DNA of 33,372 bases from Fidelibacterota bacterium (lineage in GTDB: Bacteria; Fidelibacterota; SORT01), in contig JACZYG010000019.1 in NCBI GenBank assembly GCA_022571215.1, forward strand, positions 1-33,372, read 5' to 3'. Below the pieces are notes generated by a model. It ran no database searches and had not been told where the DNA came from. It worked only from the letters and a program-made list of their open reading frames with translations. A program made the translations under genes and the position numbers. Shown piece after piece: positions 8,701 to 16,313 of this stretch (positions are counted from its first letter, which is position 1; every line of letters begins with the position of its first letter).

Positions 8701-9021
8701 CTTGATAAGATCATTGTTGTACCTAATCCTTATGTCGCTTCCGCTTCCTGGGAATCCAGGTTGCCGCCCGGAATCATATCGGGTCGTGGAGAAAGGAAAA
8801 TACAATTTTCGCATCTCCCAAGAAAATGTACGATTCGTATCTACAGTGTACGTGGATATTTGGTGGACACGATTGAGCATGACCAGCCGATAAATGACGG
8901 TACAGAATTCTGGGATTTGAAAAGCAAGGACGGAATGGATATAGCCTATGGTCTATATTTTTATCACATCGAAGCGCCGGAGCTGGGTGAAAGGATGGGG
9001 AAATTCGCCGTCATTAAATGA
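5791..9021 (+). CDS. Large secreted protein with acidic Ca-binding-like motifs and C-terminal T9SS-type sorting domain (copy 1)
   Basis: A 1076-residue secreted protein of unknown function. A signal peptide follows the second possible start (ATG 5824; MKVKVSGILIIFSVFLSQYATAFSQ is its core, shown here in part). Acidic loops around residues 320-425 look like calcium sites: DGIDNDEDGLIDES, DFNGNGILDPGEP and GEGDGIPTAGEPN. A fibronectin-III-like region with YFYAVVSYDKGYDT follows. The last 100 residues form a FlgD-like/type A sorting domain (VVPNPYVAS ... YGLYFYHIEAP ... GKFAVIK). It follows the TonB receptor by 2 bases and overlaps the PorV-like gene by 4, so the three are probably one operon: receptor, surface partner, secretion helper. 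The start at 5791 is chosen because AGGA lies about 8 bases upstream. A paralogue starts at 31838. Confidence 0.82.
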   Translation: MLRNLICCYKPMKVKVSGILIIFSVFLSQYATAFSQDQKGDVTFRRMGVHTGNLIATIYFNQGDISGWAGWGYPPPRIEWPKGSGHEYGDENSILVIAEVIDTLGNILHILSESSLDADATDINPENGEQMGWEPIPGYFDPGQDSPAMSDLPGSWPSSWPDKQDQDDPGWPGSWNGFFGRDVFQADQESYFVMDDNFNVEFGQFVPDPSDLSRKGLGLKISARGLQWADPLAQDAMFWLYDITNVSATTYDKIVFGEVFDARMGGQGEENDDLAEFISEGNIDITYSWDLDDIGSGGWSPVGYFGFAFLESPGVANDGIDNDEDGLIDESRDSGPGTLIFGPIGIYGEPKEHWSGDEDGDWIGFSDFNGNGILDPGEPLNDDLGRDGRGPDNPLYTGKDTGEGDGIPTAGEPNFDEKDVDESDQIGLTSMDAHIENSVRFLDDESMWPLLFPGHFSPPALRPTNYEFFYGSGFFLLEPGKIERFSLAMVLGEDKDDILRNKNTVQNIYDANYRFKQPPLKPLVRASVGDKRVTLYWDSVAERSRDPIYGLDFEGYMIYKSTWFDFSDANPITDSFGNAVFFEPVAQFDIVDGLVGPHPVGIGSEPGIDQPTGANLNMGTDTGLTHFWVDTDVINGQKYFYAVVSYDKGYDTDFFARGLTADSSLTIASPSISAIDFKLDRTGNVIGAGINTAVVTPNAPVTGYKAAEISELNHISGPGTGSIAYMILDPLNIRDNAVYNIVFDDTSALQISYSVFNTTDNELLIANHTGIDGDNSPEFEGIMLTVINDSEIIWDETNTRWIDGNSNLRPDIRDIKINTAKLFRSPADYIIAFDSEFVDMSTNGKPAKFKIWDVTFPDNPNRVKFWFKDQDGDGNLTGDFANDFIYLEVEGPDGGLVQSWRVAFNEPLERLDTTFTTDGLMIIDTIDVEPIIPGTGDTLFVAIIKPFRSGDVYEFTTIGASVDQAVAKTGLDKIIVVPNPYVASASWESRLPPGIISGRGERKIQFSHLPRKCTIRIYSVRGYLVDTIEHDQPINDGTEFWDLKSKDGMDIAYGLYFYHIEAPELGERMGKFAVIK

Positions 9022-10133
9022 GACAAACTTGTATGAATAAATCGAAAAATGATATTGCAATGCATGCTCGACTAATAATGCCAGGCGGGAATATAAGAAC
9101 TATGATCCCGAAGGTTATCTGTCTTGCCTGGATTATAGCATTGATGGCGCCGGTTTCCGTATATAGCCAAATCACGGGAGACGTTTCAAAGGTAGGTACT
9201 GTTGCGGCGTCATTCCTTGAGATAGAAGTGGGGTCTCGCGCTGTCGGTATGGGAGGCGCATACGTGGCGGTTGCAGATGATGCTACTTCTATTTACTGGA
9301 ACCCGGCTGGTTTGGCGCATGTTCCTAAGAGCGAAGCTGTTTTGATCCATACTAACTGGCTGGTTGATACGTCGTTTGATTTTGTCGCGATAGCATTAGC
9401 ACTTGGTAATTACGGAACTTTCGGAGCGAGCATTACATCGTTGAGCACTGACGATATGGAAGTCAGAACAGTTCTGCTTCCGGAAGGTACGGGAGAACGT
9501 TTTTCTACAAGTGATATATCCGCCGGATTGTCATACGCGCTAAATTTGACAGACAGGTTCGCGATTGGCGTAAATGCCAAATATATTTCGCAAAAGGTAT
9601 GGCACATGAGCGCGACGGGATTCGCAATGGATATCGGGACTCTGTTTAAGACAAATCTCAATGGCATGATTATTGGCATGAGTATATCGAATTTTGGCAC
9701 TTCTATGAGGCTTCAAGGGAATGATATATTTGTAAATTACGATGAAGCCCCTAATTTCGGTGGAAGCAATGATCGGATTCCGGCGTTTAAGCAGACAGAA
9801 AGTTATCCACTGCCCCTTCTTCTCCGGGTGGGAGTGGCTATGGACATTATCAGCAGTGAAAGCAACGTGGTAACAGTCGCTCTGAATGCGGCTCATCCTA
9901 ACGACAACACCGAATATGTCAATATGGGTGTGGAATATACGATTGGAGACGTGGTGGCGTTGAGAATGGGATATAAGAACACGTTTTTAAGAGATTCCGA
10001 AGAGGGTATTACTGCTGGAGTGGGAACTAAACTCAATTTAGCCGGCGGCGTAGCCTTCGCGGTTGATTATGCTTACCAGGATTTCGGCAGACTGAATAAC
10101 GCTCAAATGTTTTCACTTGCGCTTGAATTTTAG
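9018..10133 (+). CDS. PorV/PorQ family outer-membrane beta-barrel protein
   Basis: A 371-residue FadL-like barrel of the PorV/PorQ family. In T9SS, PorV (LptO) accepts cargo leaving the translocon and passes it to the attachment complex at the cell surface. The family signature is clear: FLEIEVGSRAVGMGGAYVAVADDATSIYWNPAGLA (residues about 66-101, given here as a position range with key residues G, R, N-P-A-G). The C-terminus ends in LALEF. The ATG overlaps the preceding stop as ATGA, indicating translational coupling. An internal ATG at 9102 (MIPKVICLAWIIALMAP) starts a normal signal peptide, so the true start may be there. Lineages of this type carry several PorV-like paralogues, each perhaps serving particular cargo; serving the upstream sorting-domain protein is inferred. 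Confidence 0.85.
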   Translation: MRQTCMNKSKNDIAMHARLIMPGGNIRTMIPKVICLAWIIALMAPVSVYSQITGDVSKVGTVAASFLEIEVGSRAVGMGGAYVAVADDATSIYWNPAGLAHVPKSEAVLIHTNWLVDTSFDFVAIALALGNYGTFGASITSLSTDDMEVRTVLLPEGTGERFSTSDISAGLSYALNLTDRFAIGVNAKYISQKVWHMSATGFAMDIGTLFKTNLNGMIIGMSISNFGTSMRLQGNDIFVNYDEAPNFGGSNDRIPAFKQTESYPLPLLLRVGVAMDIISSESNVVTVALNAAHPNDNTEYVNMGVEYTIGDVVALRMGYKNTFLRDSEEGITAGVGTKLNLAGGVAFAVDYAYQDFGRLNNAQMFSLALEF

Positions 10134-10250
10134 TTTTATACAAACTTTTATGGGAATAGCAATGACGTTAAGAATTCTTATGTATGAGCTGCATTTTTAA
10201 ATATAAATCAGAGAACTCATTTATTCACTCCAAAAAAGAAAAAATAACAC

Positions 10251-10278
10251 TTGACAATTGAGGAATGCTAATTACATT
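10251..10278 (+). promoter_or_regulatory. Candidate sigma-70-type promoter
   Basis: TTGACA (10251-10256), a 16-base spacer and TACATT (10273-10278) lie about 150 bases ahead of the ATG at 10430, in a 296-base gap with no gene. The -35 is perfect; the -10 matches 4 of 6 bases. Confidence 0.45.
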
Positions 10279-10429
10279 GCATTGTATCAAGAGTAATATA
10301 ACCAAAAATAGACACACAATGTGGCACAATGCGCGCTAAATATCCGACCTTATTTCACAGGAATGTTTAGTGCAATAATACCAATTAACTCAGAGTTGAT
10401 TGGATATAACAATAACGGAGGTACATATT

Positions 10430-12481
10430 ATGAAGAGTAAGCTACAAAGCGTACTGGTAGTTACACTTACAGTCGTGTTTGTCGGGCTTTTTGCTTCACC
10501 ACTATACGCTCAAACCGCAAATGATACTCTTCGCTTTCAGGCGAAGAACACCGGTTTCGGTTTAACTGACATTAACAATGACAACTTGTTCGAGATCCTG
10601 ATGTTTGATGATAACACGGGGTTTGTCCGCGTGTTTCAATCCACAGGCGAGGATAAGTATGAATTTGTGAAACAGTGGCAGCCGGCACCGTTAAGACCGG
10701 ACGGCATAAAAGCAGATTTCGGTGGCGTAAAGAGTCAGATACCGGAAGCGGACTTTGACGGCGACGGTGTTAAGGAGCTCTATCTTTCCGATACGAAAGG
10801 TCACTCGTGGATTGTCACACCCAATGGGACTGTTAACACAATGTTCGACGACGTTAACTGGACAATGCTTCATGACTGGAAGCTGACAAACGTATTCAAC
10901 GAAGGCGGCGAGGCCCGCGGAAACCTCATAGGCGACGTTGACGGTGACGGCAAGCCGGACATTTATCTTGCCGGTAATAACTTCGGCTCGATTCTGGACA
11001 TGGAGTGGGACGGCGGTACTGTGGACGATTTGGGCACTGGTTTTGCTGTTACATCAATAACAAATGATGCTCCAGTCACAGGCAAGGCGCGTGTTGTGAT
11101 GGCGACTAGTGCTGATGCCGCTCTTTTCGCGGCAGGGGATAAGATTCAACTCAGCACCGGTACGGCAACAGAGGAAGATTACGTAGTGGATGCTGTGGCG
11201 GCGCCGAATGTTGACCTCACAACCGTCGTAACAACCACGGCGAACACCACGCTTAAAAAGTTTATTTATGCTGCCGATGTGACTAGCGGGGATGATTACA
11301 GTACATACGTAATCGCGATAGACAAGAACGATGATATTGAAAACGGTCGTTTTGCCCGTCCGGCCAACATACAACTGACTGATATGGACGGTGACGGACT
11401 CAAGGAGATCCTGGCGATTGTTCCATGGTCGGGCTCTAACCCAGTAGAGAACTTGTTGGGATTGTATCTATTCGAGCACCCTGATTCAATAGCCAATAAG
11501 GGCGTCAACACCGCCCTGACCAAGGTATGGCATGAGGCATCTGATGCTATTTTCGCGCGAGGCTATATTATAACGGGTGGCGGTACCTTAAGAGACGAGG
11601 TAGACATTGATAAAGACGGCTTGGGAGAGTTTTTGACGTATGAGCAAGATGGCGGTCAGCATATCGTTTATCTCTTTGAGGCTGTCGATGAAACGAGTAA
11701 TGACTACCAGATCGTCTGGCAGTATCAATTTGGCAGCAGCACCGGGCAGCTCGGCATAGCAGGAAACGAGCGTGGTATCATGGTGACGGATATAGACGGA
11801 GATGGCGATAAGGAGATTGTAGTCATCGTTGATTCGGTGCATCCTGATTCCACAGATGGTTTCGATGCGGGTCATATATTCGAGTGGGACGGTACTGGTA
11901 CTAGTAAGGCTGATCATAATGGTTTACCCTCCACGCCCACGGCGACGTTTGACCCTCCCAGAGATGCCGTTCAAAAAGTCTCGTTGGAGAATAACTCCGT
12001 GACATTCGATGTGGACAATGACGGCAGGGACGAACTTATACTGACCCATCGCGGCGGTAACGGCATATTTCTGTCAATCATAGAGCTTACCGCGACTGAA
12101 GCTGAATTAACCGCTGGAAATGTTACGATGAAAGTTGAGTTTGTCGATGAAGTCGTCTTTCTTCCGGTAGGTATAGACGATAGTCGGTTAGGTCAGACAC
12201 CCAGGGAATTCTCATTGGGCCAGAACTATCCCAACCCCTTCAACCCTTCGACCAACATCACGTATGATCTTCCTGCGTCAGTTACTGTTTCACTGAACAT
12301 ATACGATATATTAGGCAGGAATGTGATAACATTGGTCAATGAACAACAGAACGCCGGTTCGTATATTGTTGAATGGAATGGAAAGAACTCGAGCGGAATA
12401 CAGGTAACAAGCGGAATCTATTTCTACCGTTTGGAAGCGGGTAGAAACGCATTCACGAAAAAGATGTTACTGCTCAAGTAA
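10430..12481 (+). CDS. Secreted FG-GAP/VCBS repeat protein with T9SS-type C-terminal sorting domain
   Basis: A 683-residue exported protein. The start is fixed by GGAGG 8 bases before ATG 10430 and by the signal peptide (VLVVTLTVVFVGLFASPLYA). The mature part carries about seven acidic repeats of the FG-GAP/VCBS integrin-propeller type: DINNDNLFEI, DFDGDGVKELYL, DVDGDGKPDIYL, DMDGDGLKEIL, DIDKDGLGEF, DIDGDGDKEIV, DVDNDGRDELIL. These D-x-D-x-D-G loops normally bind calcium, one per blade. The last 85 residues are a type A sorting domain with NYPNPFNPST, then IYDILGR, SGIYFYRLEAG and a basic end KKMLLLK. It has its own promoter candidate and terminator, so it is probably monocistronic. Its role could be surface adhesion or binding; none is proven by the sequence. 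Confidence 0.88.
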   Translation: MKSKLQSVLVVTLTVVFVGLFASPLYAQTANDTLRFQAKNTGFGLTDINNDNLFEILMFDDNTGFVRVFQSTGEDKYEFVKQWQPAPLRPDGIKADFGGVKSQIPEADFDGDGVKELYLSDTKGHSWIVTPNGTVNTMFDDVNWTMLHDWKLTNVFNEGGEARGNLIGDVDGDGKPDIYLAGNNFGSILDMEWDGGTVDDLGTGFAVTSITNDAPVTGKARVVMATSADAALFAAGDKIQLSTGTATEEDYVVDAVAAPNVDLTTVVTTTANTTLKKFIYAADVTSGDDYSTYVIAIDKNDDIENGRFARPANIQLTDMDGDGLKEILAIVPWSGSNPVENLLGLYLFEHPDSIANKGVNTALTKVWHEASDAIFARGYIITGGGTLRDEVDIDKDGLGEFLTYEQDGGQHIVYLFEAVDETSNDYQIVWQYQFGSSTGQLGIAGNERGIMVTDIDGDGDKEIVVIVDSVHPDSTDGFDAGHIFEWDGTGTSKADHNGLPSTPTATFDPPRDAVQKVSLENNSVTFDVDNDGRDELILTHRGGNGIFLSIIELTATEAELTAGNVTMKVEFVDEVVFLPVGIDDSRLGQTPREFSLGQNYPNPFNPSTNITYDLPASVTVSLNIYDILGRNVITLVNEQQNAGSYIVEWNGKNSSGIQVTSGIYFYRLEAGRNAFTKKMLLLK

Positions 12482-12520
12482 CATAATAATCTCTCTAATA
12501 TGAGAGAAATAAGTTCACGC

Positions 12521-12553
12521 AACAAAGCCCGTCAGCTGACGGGCTTTGTTTTT
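12521..12553 (+). terminator. Strong Rho-independent terminator
   Basis: A 15-bp perfect inverted repeat, AACAAAGCCCGTCAG (12521-12535) followed at once by its complement (12536-12550), with a T-run to 12553. The A-rich left foot and T-rich right foot would make it work on both strands. It closes the propeller-protein transcript 40 bases after the stop. Confidence 0.92.
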
Positions 12554-12600
12554 CCTGTCCGACTTACCAGTTCGTCAGCCGACGGACGTGTGCCAGCGGG
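12553..12600. repeat. GC-rich short element matching the left end of the window
   Basis: TCCTGTCCGAC at 12553-12563 also occurs at 91-101, and TGCCAGCGGG at 12591-12600 closely matches TGCCAAGCGGG at 105-115. The interior differs in length by about 25 bases and contains inverted arms GTCCG (12557) and CGGAC (12583). This looks like a dispersed intergenic repeat; two partial copies are thin evidence. Confidence 0.3.
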
Positions 12601-12852
12601 GTGGTTATGGAATTACTGAAATAAGAGTTCGATTCACTGAATTATTAAGGATCGTGTTGGATTCAATTTCTTTAGGGAATCATTAATGTTACATAATAAC
12701 CGTTAACCTCCCGAAACTTTTAGGCTAAAATTCTCTTTAACGCGCGTTGGATATGCGTAAAATATATACGAAAATGGCTGTTAAAGCACAATAGTGATAA
12801 AAATCAGCGGGATTATCCTCAAAGGTTTTTACACGCTTATTGCATTTAGCTC

Positions 12853-12882
12853 TTGACACTTATCTAATTTCAAATTTATCTT
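12853..12882 (+). promoter_or_regulatory. Candidate promoter of the inositol cluster
   Basis: TTGACA (12853-12858), an 18-base spacer and TATCTT (12877-12882) stand about 75 bases before the symporter ATG. The following genes run on the same strand with short gaps, so this could drive the whole cluster. Confidence 0.4.
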
Positions 12883-12956
12883 TCCGAGAAATATTTACAC
12901 AAAGTTTCCTTAAGTAAAAGTGACAGCCGGTTAAATTTTTAAAAGGTGTGCTTGAG

Positions 12957-14540
12957 ATGAATATTGATCTACTAATGGTAATTGTCTACTTCGTGATTAT
13001 TTTCCTGATTGGAATATATAAAAGCGGTAAACAGAAAAAGGATGCCACCACTTATTTCCTGAGCGGAAGGAATCTTCGCTGGCCTGCAATAGCGATGTCC
13101 ACGATAGCAACCAACATTCAAGCAGGTCATTTTATAGGTATGGGTGGGGCTGCTTACGTTTACGGTTTGGCATGGGCAAATTTTGAGATTGACGCGGTCT
13201 TTGGTATTCTTCTCGCCGCTTTCTTTTTCGTTCCCCTCTATCTGCGTATGAAAATATTTACCATTACTCAGTTCTTTGAGGCAAAGTTCGGCAGTTTCGT
13301 AGCTCTGAGTTATTCCATCTTTTCTCTAATTCTGTTTGGAATTGTCTACATGGGGGGAGCGCTCTACTGGGGAAGCATCGCGATTAACGGTATTTTCGCG
13401 GATCAATTATCAGCGCTTCATTCGGACCCGGTGATCAGACTCTACATCATTGTCGTTTTCATGGGAGTGTTTTCATCTCTGTATGTTTATTTCGGAGGTC
13501 TCGCGGCAGTAGTCCGTACCGACATCATTCAGTTGATTACGTTGTTAGGGGGCGCATTAATAGTTCTGGTATTAGCGGTGAAAGCGATCGGCGGATTCTC
13601 TGAATTGTATAATCCTGCCAATTATCCTGATATCACAACCGGAAGGGATCATTTGATGCACCTGTTTCTGCCTATCGATCACCCGAAAGTTCCCTGGACA
13701 GCCGTATTCTTCGGCATGGCTCTCTTGCACATCCAATATTGGGGCGCAAACCAGGTGATTTTGCAAAGGTCTCTTGCCGCCCGTTCCCTGAAGGATGCTC
13801 AGATCGGTTTGATTGTCGGCGGTTTTTTAAAGTATGTTTTTGCGGCTTTGATAATCATACCTCCAATCGCTCTGGTAGGTTTTCATAAACCCCTTGCTGA
13901 TCCAGATCAGGCATACATTGTATTGGTAAACACGCTGTTGCAGCCTGGCGTTCGAGGTTTCGTGATTATGGGTCTATTCGCTTCCCTGATGAGTACGGTT
14001 GATTCCATTATAAATTCGGTCAGCACCCTTTTTACGTTTGATATTTACAAAAGACTCGTAAATAGTAACGCGTCGGATGAAAAGTTGATGCAGATAGGAA
14101 AGAATTCTATTCCGTTCATTGCCCTTTCCGGAATGATGTTCGCATTTTCATTGATTTATATAAAATATCACGGATTCAATTTCCCTCTTTCACTCTTAAC
14201 GAACGAAATATCTTACCATATAAAGGCAGGTTATACGATACTGGTATTAGCCGCGGTGTTCTGCACCAGAGCGCCGAGGAAACTTGTTGTGTACGTTTTT
14301 GTCGGTAGCGCAGTTGTATCGCTCATATTCAGATATCTCCTATTCCCGGATATGAACTGGTTAAACCGGACCGGATGGGTCATCGTATTAGGTTATTCGA
14401 TATTGGCGATCGCGTCATATATTTCTCCGGGAGAGAAGATGAAATGGAAGGATCTGTTAATTGTAGATTCAAGAAAGGTTGGGTATCTTGGCGTGGTTCT
14501 TGCCGTATCATTAGTCGTGTTGAACGTGATCTTCAGATAA
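12957..14540 (+). CDS. Sodium:solute symporter, SGLT-like; probable inositol importer
   Basis: An inner-membrane Na+-coupled transporter of the SSS (SLC5) family, 527 residues, with about 13-14 hydrophobic segments, the usual number. Typical family pieces are YFLSGRNLRWPAIAMS near residue 30, ATNIQAGHFIGMGG next to it, and GANQVILQRSLAARSLKDAQIG (residues about 263-284) in the place where sugar and inositol cotransporters have a similar QR-x-L-A motif. The ATG at 12957 is preferred over the GTG at 12948 because AAAGGTG sits 8 bases before it. It opens a cluster with IolD, IolE and IolB, so myo-inositol or a related cyclitol is the likely substrate. Specificity is inferred from context. Confidence 0.85.
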   Translation: MNIDLLMVIVYFVIIFLIGIYKSGKQKKDATTYFLSGRNLRWPAIAMSTIATNIQAGHFIGMGGAAYVYGLAWANFEIDAVFGILLAAFFFVPLYLRMKIFTITQFFEAKFGSFVALSYSIFSLILFGIVYMGGALYWGSIAINGIFADQLSALHSDPVIRLYIIVVFMGVFSSLYVYFGGLAAVVRTDIIQLITLLGGALIVLVLAVKAIGGFSELYNPANYPDITTGRDHLMHLFLPIDHPKVPWTAVFFGMALLHIQYWGANQVILQRSLAARSLKDAQIGLIVGGFLKYVFAALIIIPPIALVGFHKPLADPDQAYIVLVNTLLQPGVRGFVIMGLFASLMSTVDSIINSVSTLFTFDIYKRLVNSNASDEKLMQIGKNSIPFIALSGMMFAFSLIYIKYHGFNFPLSLLTNEISYHIKAGYTILVLAAVFCTRAPRKLVVYVFVGSAVVSLIFRYLLFPDMNWLNRTGWVIVLGYSILAIASYISPGEKMKWKDLLIVDSRKVGYLGVVLAVSLVVLNVIFR

Positions 14541-14556
14541 ACAGGGAATAATTTCA

Positions 14557-15315
14557 ATGAAAATAATATTTGCCGGAACAGGAGACGGACGGGGCATCCC
14601 CGCAATAGGCTGTGAGTGTAAACGGTGTATGATTGCAAGAAAAGAGAAAGGGAAAAACCGTCGCCGACGGGTATGCGTCATCATAAAAAATAGATCGGGA
14701 ACGATTATACTCGATACGCCGATCGACATCGGACGGATTGTGAATAAATACAAGATATTCGATATAGCCGCAATATTTCTTTCTCACAAACATTGGGATC
14801 ACATCGGAGGAATAACCGAATTCGAATGGTGGGACGCAGGAAAAATCCCCGTTTACGGGAATATGTCCGCGCTTGCAAATTTCGAAACAACTGAAAGACT
14901 GTATGACAGGTGTAAATTCCATGTCATGCATGACCGGGAATCAGTTAAAATAGGGCATATAAAATTTAAAGCTTTCAAGGTGAATCATAAAGTCCCCACC
15001 CATGGCTTGGTCATAACGGAAGATAATAAACGCATAGTACATTTTAGTGACAGCGTGGAATTATCATTAAATGATTTTGAGAAAAGACAGGTGAAAAAGG
15101 CGAACCTCGTCATATTCCATACGCCGGGCTATGACGGCGGTACAGACCACATTGACGTTGTCAGCGTAATGAAAATTGCGAAGAAACATCCGAATACCTC
15201 CTTTATTATCTCTCATATCGGGCATAATAATCTACCTCACGAAGAATTAGAGGAACATTTCGCTTCTTATAAAAATCTACGCGTCGCATATGATGGACTG
15301 GAGATTAAAATCTAA
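14557..15315 (+). CDS. PhnP-like metallo-beta-lactamase-fold cyclic phosphodiesterase
   Basis: A 252-residue metallo-hydrolase closest to PhnP, the enzyme that opens 5-phosphoribosyl 1,2-cyclic phosphate in phosphonate degradation. Shared features are GTGDGRGIPAIGCECKRC at 7-24, with Cys19, Cys21 and Cys24 for the structural zinc; the metal motif H77-K-H-W-D81-H82; NHKVPTHG near 146-153; FSDS; and a late ISHIGH histidine motif. Length equals PhnP (about 250). No other phosphonate gene is near. In an inositol cluster a natural guess is a different cyclic phosphate, such as inositol 1,2-cyclic phosphate from phosphatidylinositol breakdown, but this is speculation. It lies 16 bases after the symporter stop. 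Confidence 0.8.
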   Translation: MKIIFAGTGDGRGIPAIGCECKRCMIARKEKGKNRRRRVCVIIKNRSGTIILDTPIDIGRIVNKYKIFDIAAIFLSHKHWDHIGGITEFEWWDAGKIPVYGNMSALANFETTERLYDRCKFHVMHDRESVKIGHIKFKAFKVNHKVPTHGLVITEDNKRIVHFSDSVELSLNDFEKRQVKKANLVIFHTPGYDGGTDHIDVVSVMKIAKKHPNTSFIISHIGHNNLPHEELEEHFASYKNLRVAYDGLEIKI

Positions 15316-15417
15316 TATGCGCGACAATGTGTAAATACCCACGATCCATAATTCTTCATTTCAATCAATTAAGCGTACTAATTCTTCTTAACAAACGCAG
15401 GAGTCCCCGTTACGGTT

Positions 15418-16305
15418 ATGCATATGAACTTTGATGTCGTTATATTAGGGCATATCGCAAAAGATAAATTAATTATTGATGGGGAGGAAATAGATGCTTT
15501 GGGCGGGGCTGTTTATTATGGCGCCATGGCTTTATCAAAATTGAATTATTCCGCCGCGGTTATCACTCTTCTCGCCAAGGATGATTTCTATTACCTCGAT
15601 GTTATGAGAAAAGACGGTATTGAAGTATTTCCTCACGAAACTGAAGTGACCAGTGGAATCAAAAATACGTACTTTGGGGAAAACCATGATAAAAGAATAT
15701 GTGAACCAATTGCGTTCGCAGGCGAATTTAAAGCGGAGCATATACCGGATATCACGACCAAAATATTCCATATAGGACCAATAATGGCAGGCGAAGTATC
15801 ACTGGATTTAATCGAGCATATAACCTCTCGATTTGAAAGAGTGTCTCTCGACCTGCAAGGCGTATTACGCGTTAGAGAGGGCAAGGAATTGGTATTCGTT
15901 GATTGGCCGGATAAGGAGCGCGGATTAAAAGGGATTCATACGGTTAAAGCTGATTCCGTTGAAGCAGAAGTAATTACGGGTGAAAAGGACATCGCAAAGG
16001 CAGCTCGAATTATCGCTGAATGGGGACCCCGTGAAGTGCTCATCACCCATAAATACGGCATGTTGGTCTATGCTGAAGGCGAAGTCTATGAAGCGCCGTT
16101 CACTCCTCAATCTATAAAAGGACGTACCGGTCGCGGTGATACAGCGATGGTCTCGTATCTTGCGAGCAGATTAACAACATCGCCCGGGGAGTCGTGCAGC
16201 TTCGCCGCTGCCGTAACTTCCTTGAAGTTGGAAAAAGAGGGACCTTTTGACCGTACGTCTCCGGATGTTACGGCAAAGCTAAAAGCTGACTATTCTTTCG
16301 CATAA
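15418..16305 (+). CDS. PfkB-family sugar kinase of the inositol cluster
   Basis: A 295-residue ribokinase/PfkB-fold kinase. The N-terminal glycine motif is seen as DALGGAVYYGAMALSKL (about 27-43) and the ATP/anion-hole motif as GRTGRGDTAMVSYL (about 235-248) with Asp241 as catalytic base; Arg replaces the usual Ala of GAGD. In the Bacillus pathway the kinase IolC, also PfkB-type, phosphorylates 2-deoxy-5-keto-gluconate. This protein is shorter than IolC, and its start (GHIAKDKLIIDGEEIDALGG) recalls archaeal inositol/other sugar kinases. So it may be the IolC functional replacement or an inositol kinase. A second ATG at 15424 is equally possible as start; no strong Shine-Dalgarno is seen. It is 8 bases from the next gene. 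Confidence 0.8.
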   Translation: MHMNFDVVILGHIAKDKLIIDGEEIDALGGAVYYGAMALSKLNYSAAVITLLAKDDFYYLDVMRKDGIEVFPHETEVTSGIKNTYFGENHDKRICEPIAFAGEFKAEHIPDITTKIFHIGPIMAGEVSLDLIEHITSRFERVSLDLQGVLRVREGKELVFVDWPDKERGLKGIHTVKADSVEAEVITGEKDIAKAARIIAEWGPREVLITHKYGMLVYAEGEVYEAPFTPQSIKGRTGRGDTAMVSYLASRLTTSPGESCSFAAAVTSLKLEKEGPFDRTSPDVTAKLKADYSFA

Positions 16306-16313
16306 GAAATATC

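Larger units (their letters stand above)
12482..12956. other. Intergenic region: terminator, dispersed repeat, promoter
   Basis: A 475-base gap between the propeller gene and the inositol cluster. It holds a strong intrinsic terminator (12521-12553), a GC-rich short repeat (12553-12600) that partly matches 91-115, and a TTGACA promoter candidate (12853-12882). No gene is seen. Confidence 0.6.

Noticed and set aside
5791-9021. SusD-like lipoprotein partner for the TonB receptor
   Set aside because: No lipobox and no SusD/RagB helical-repeat features; it has acidic loops and a sorting tail instead.
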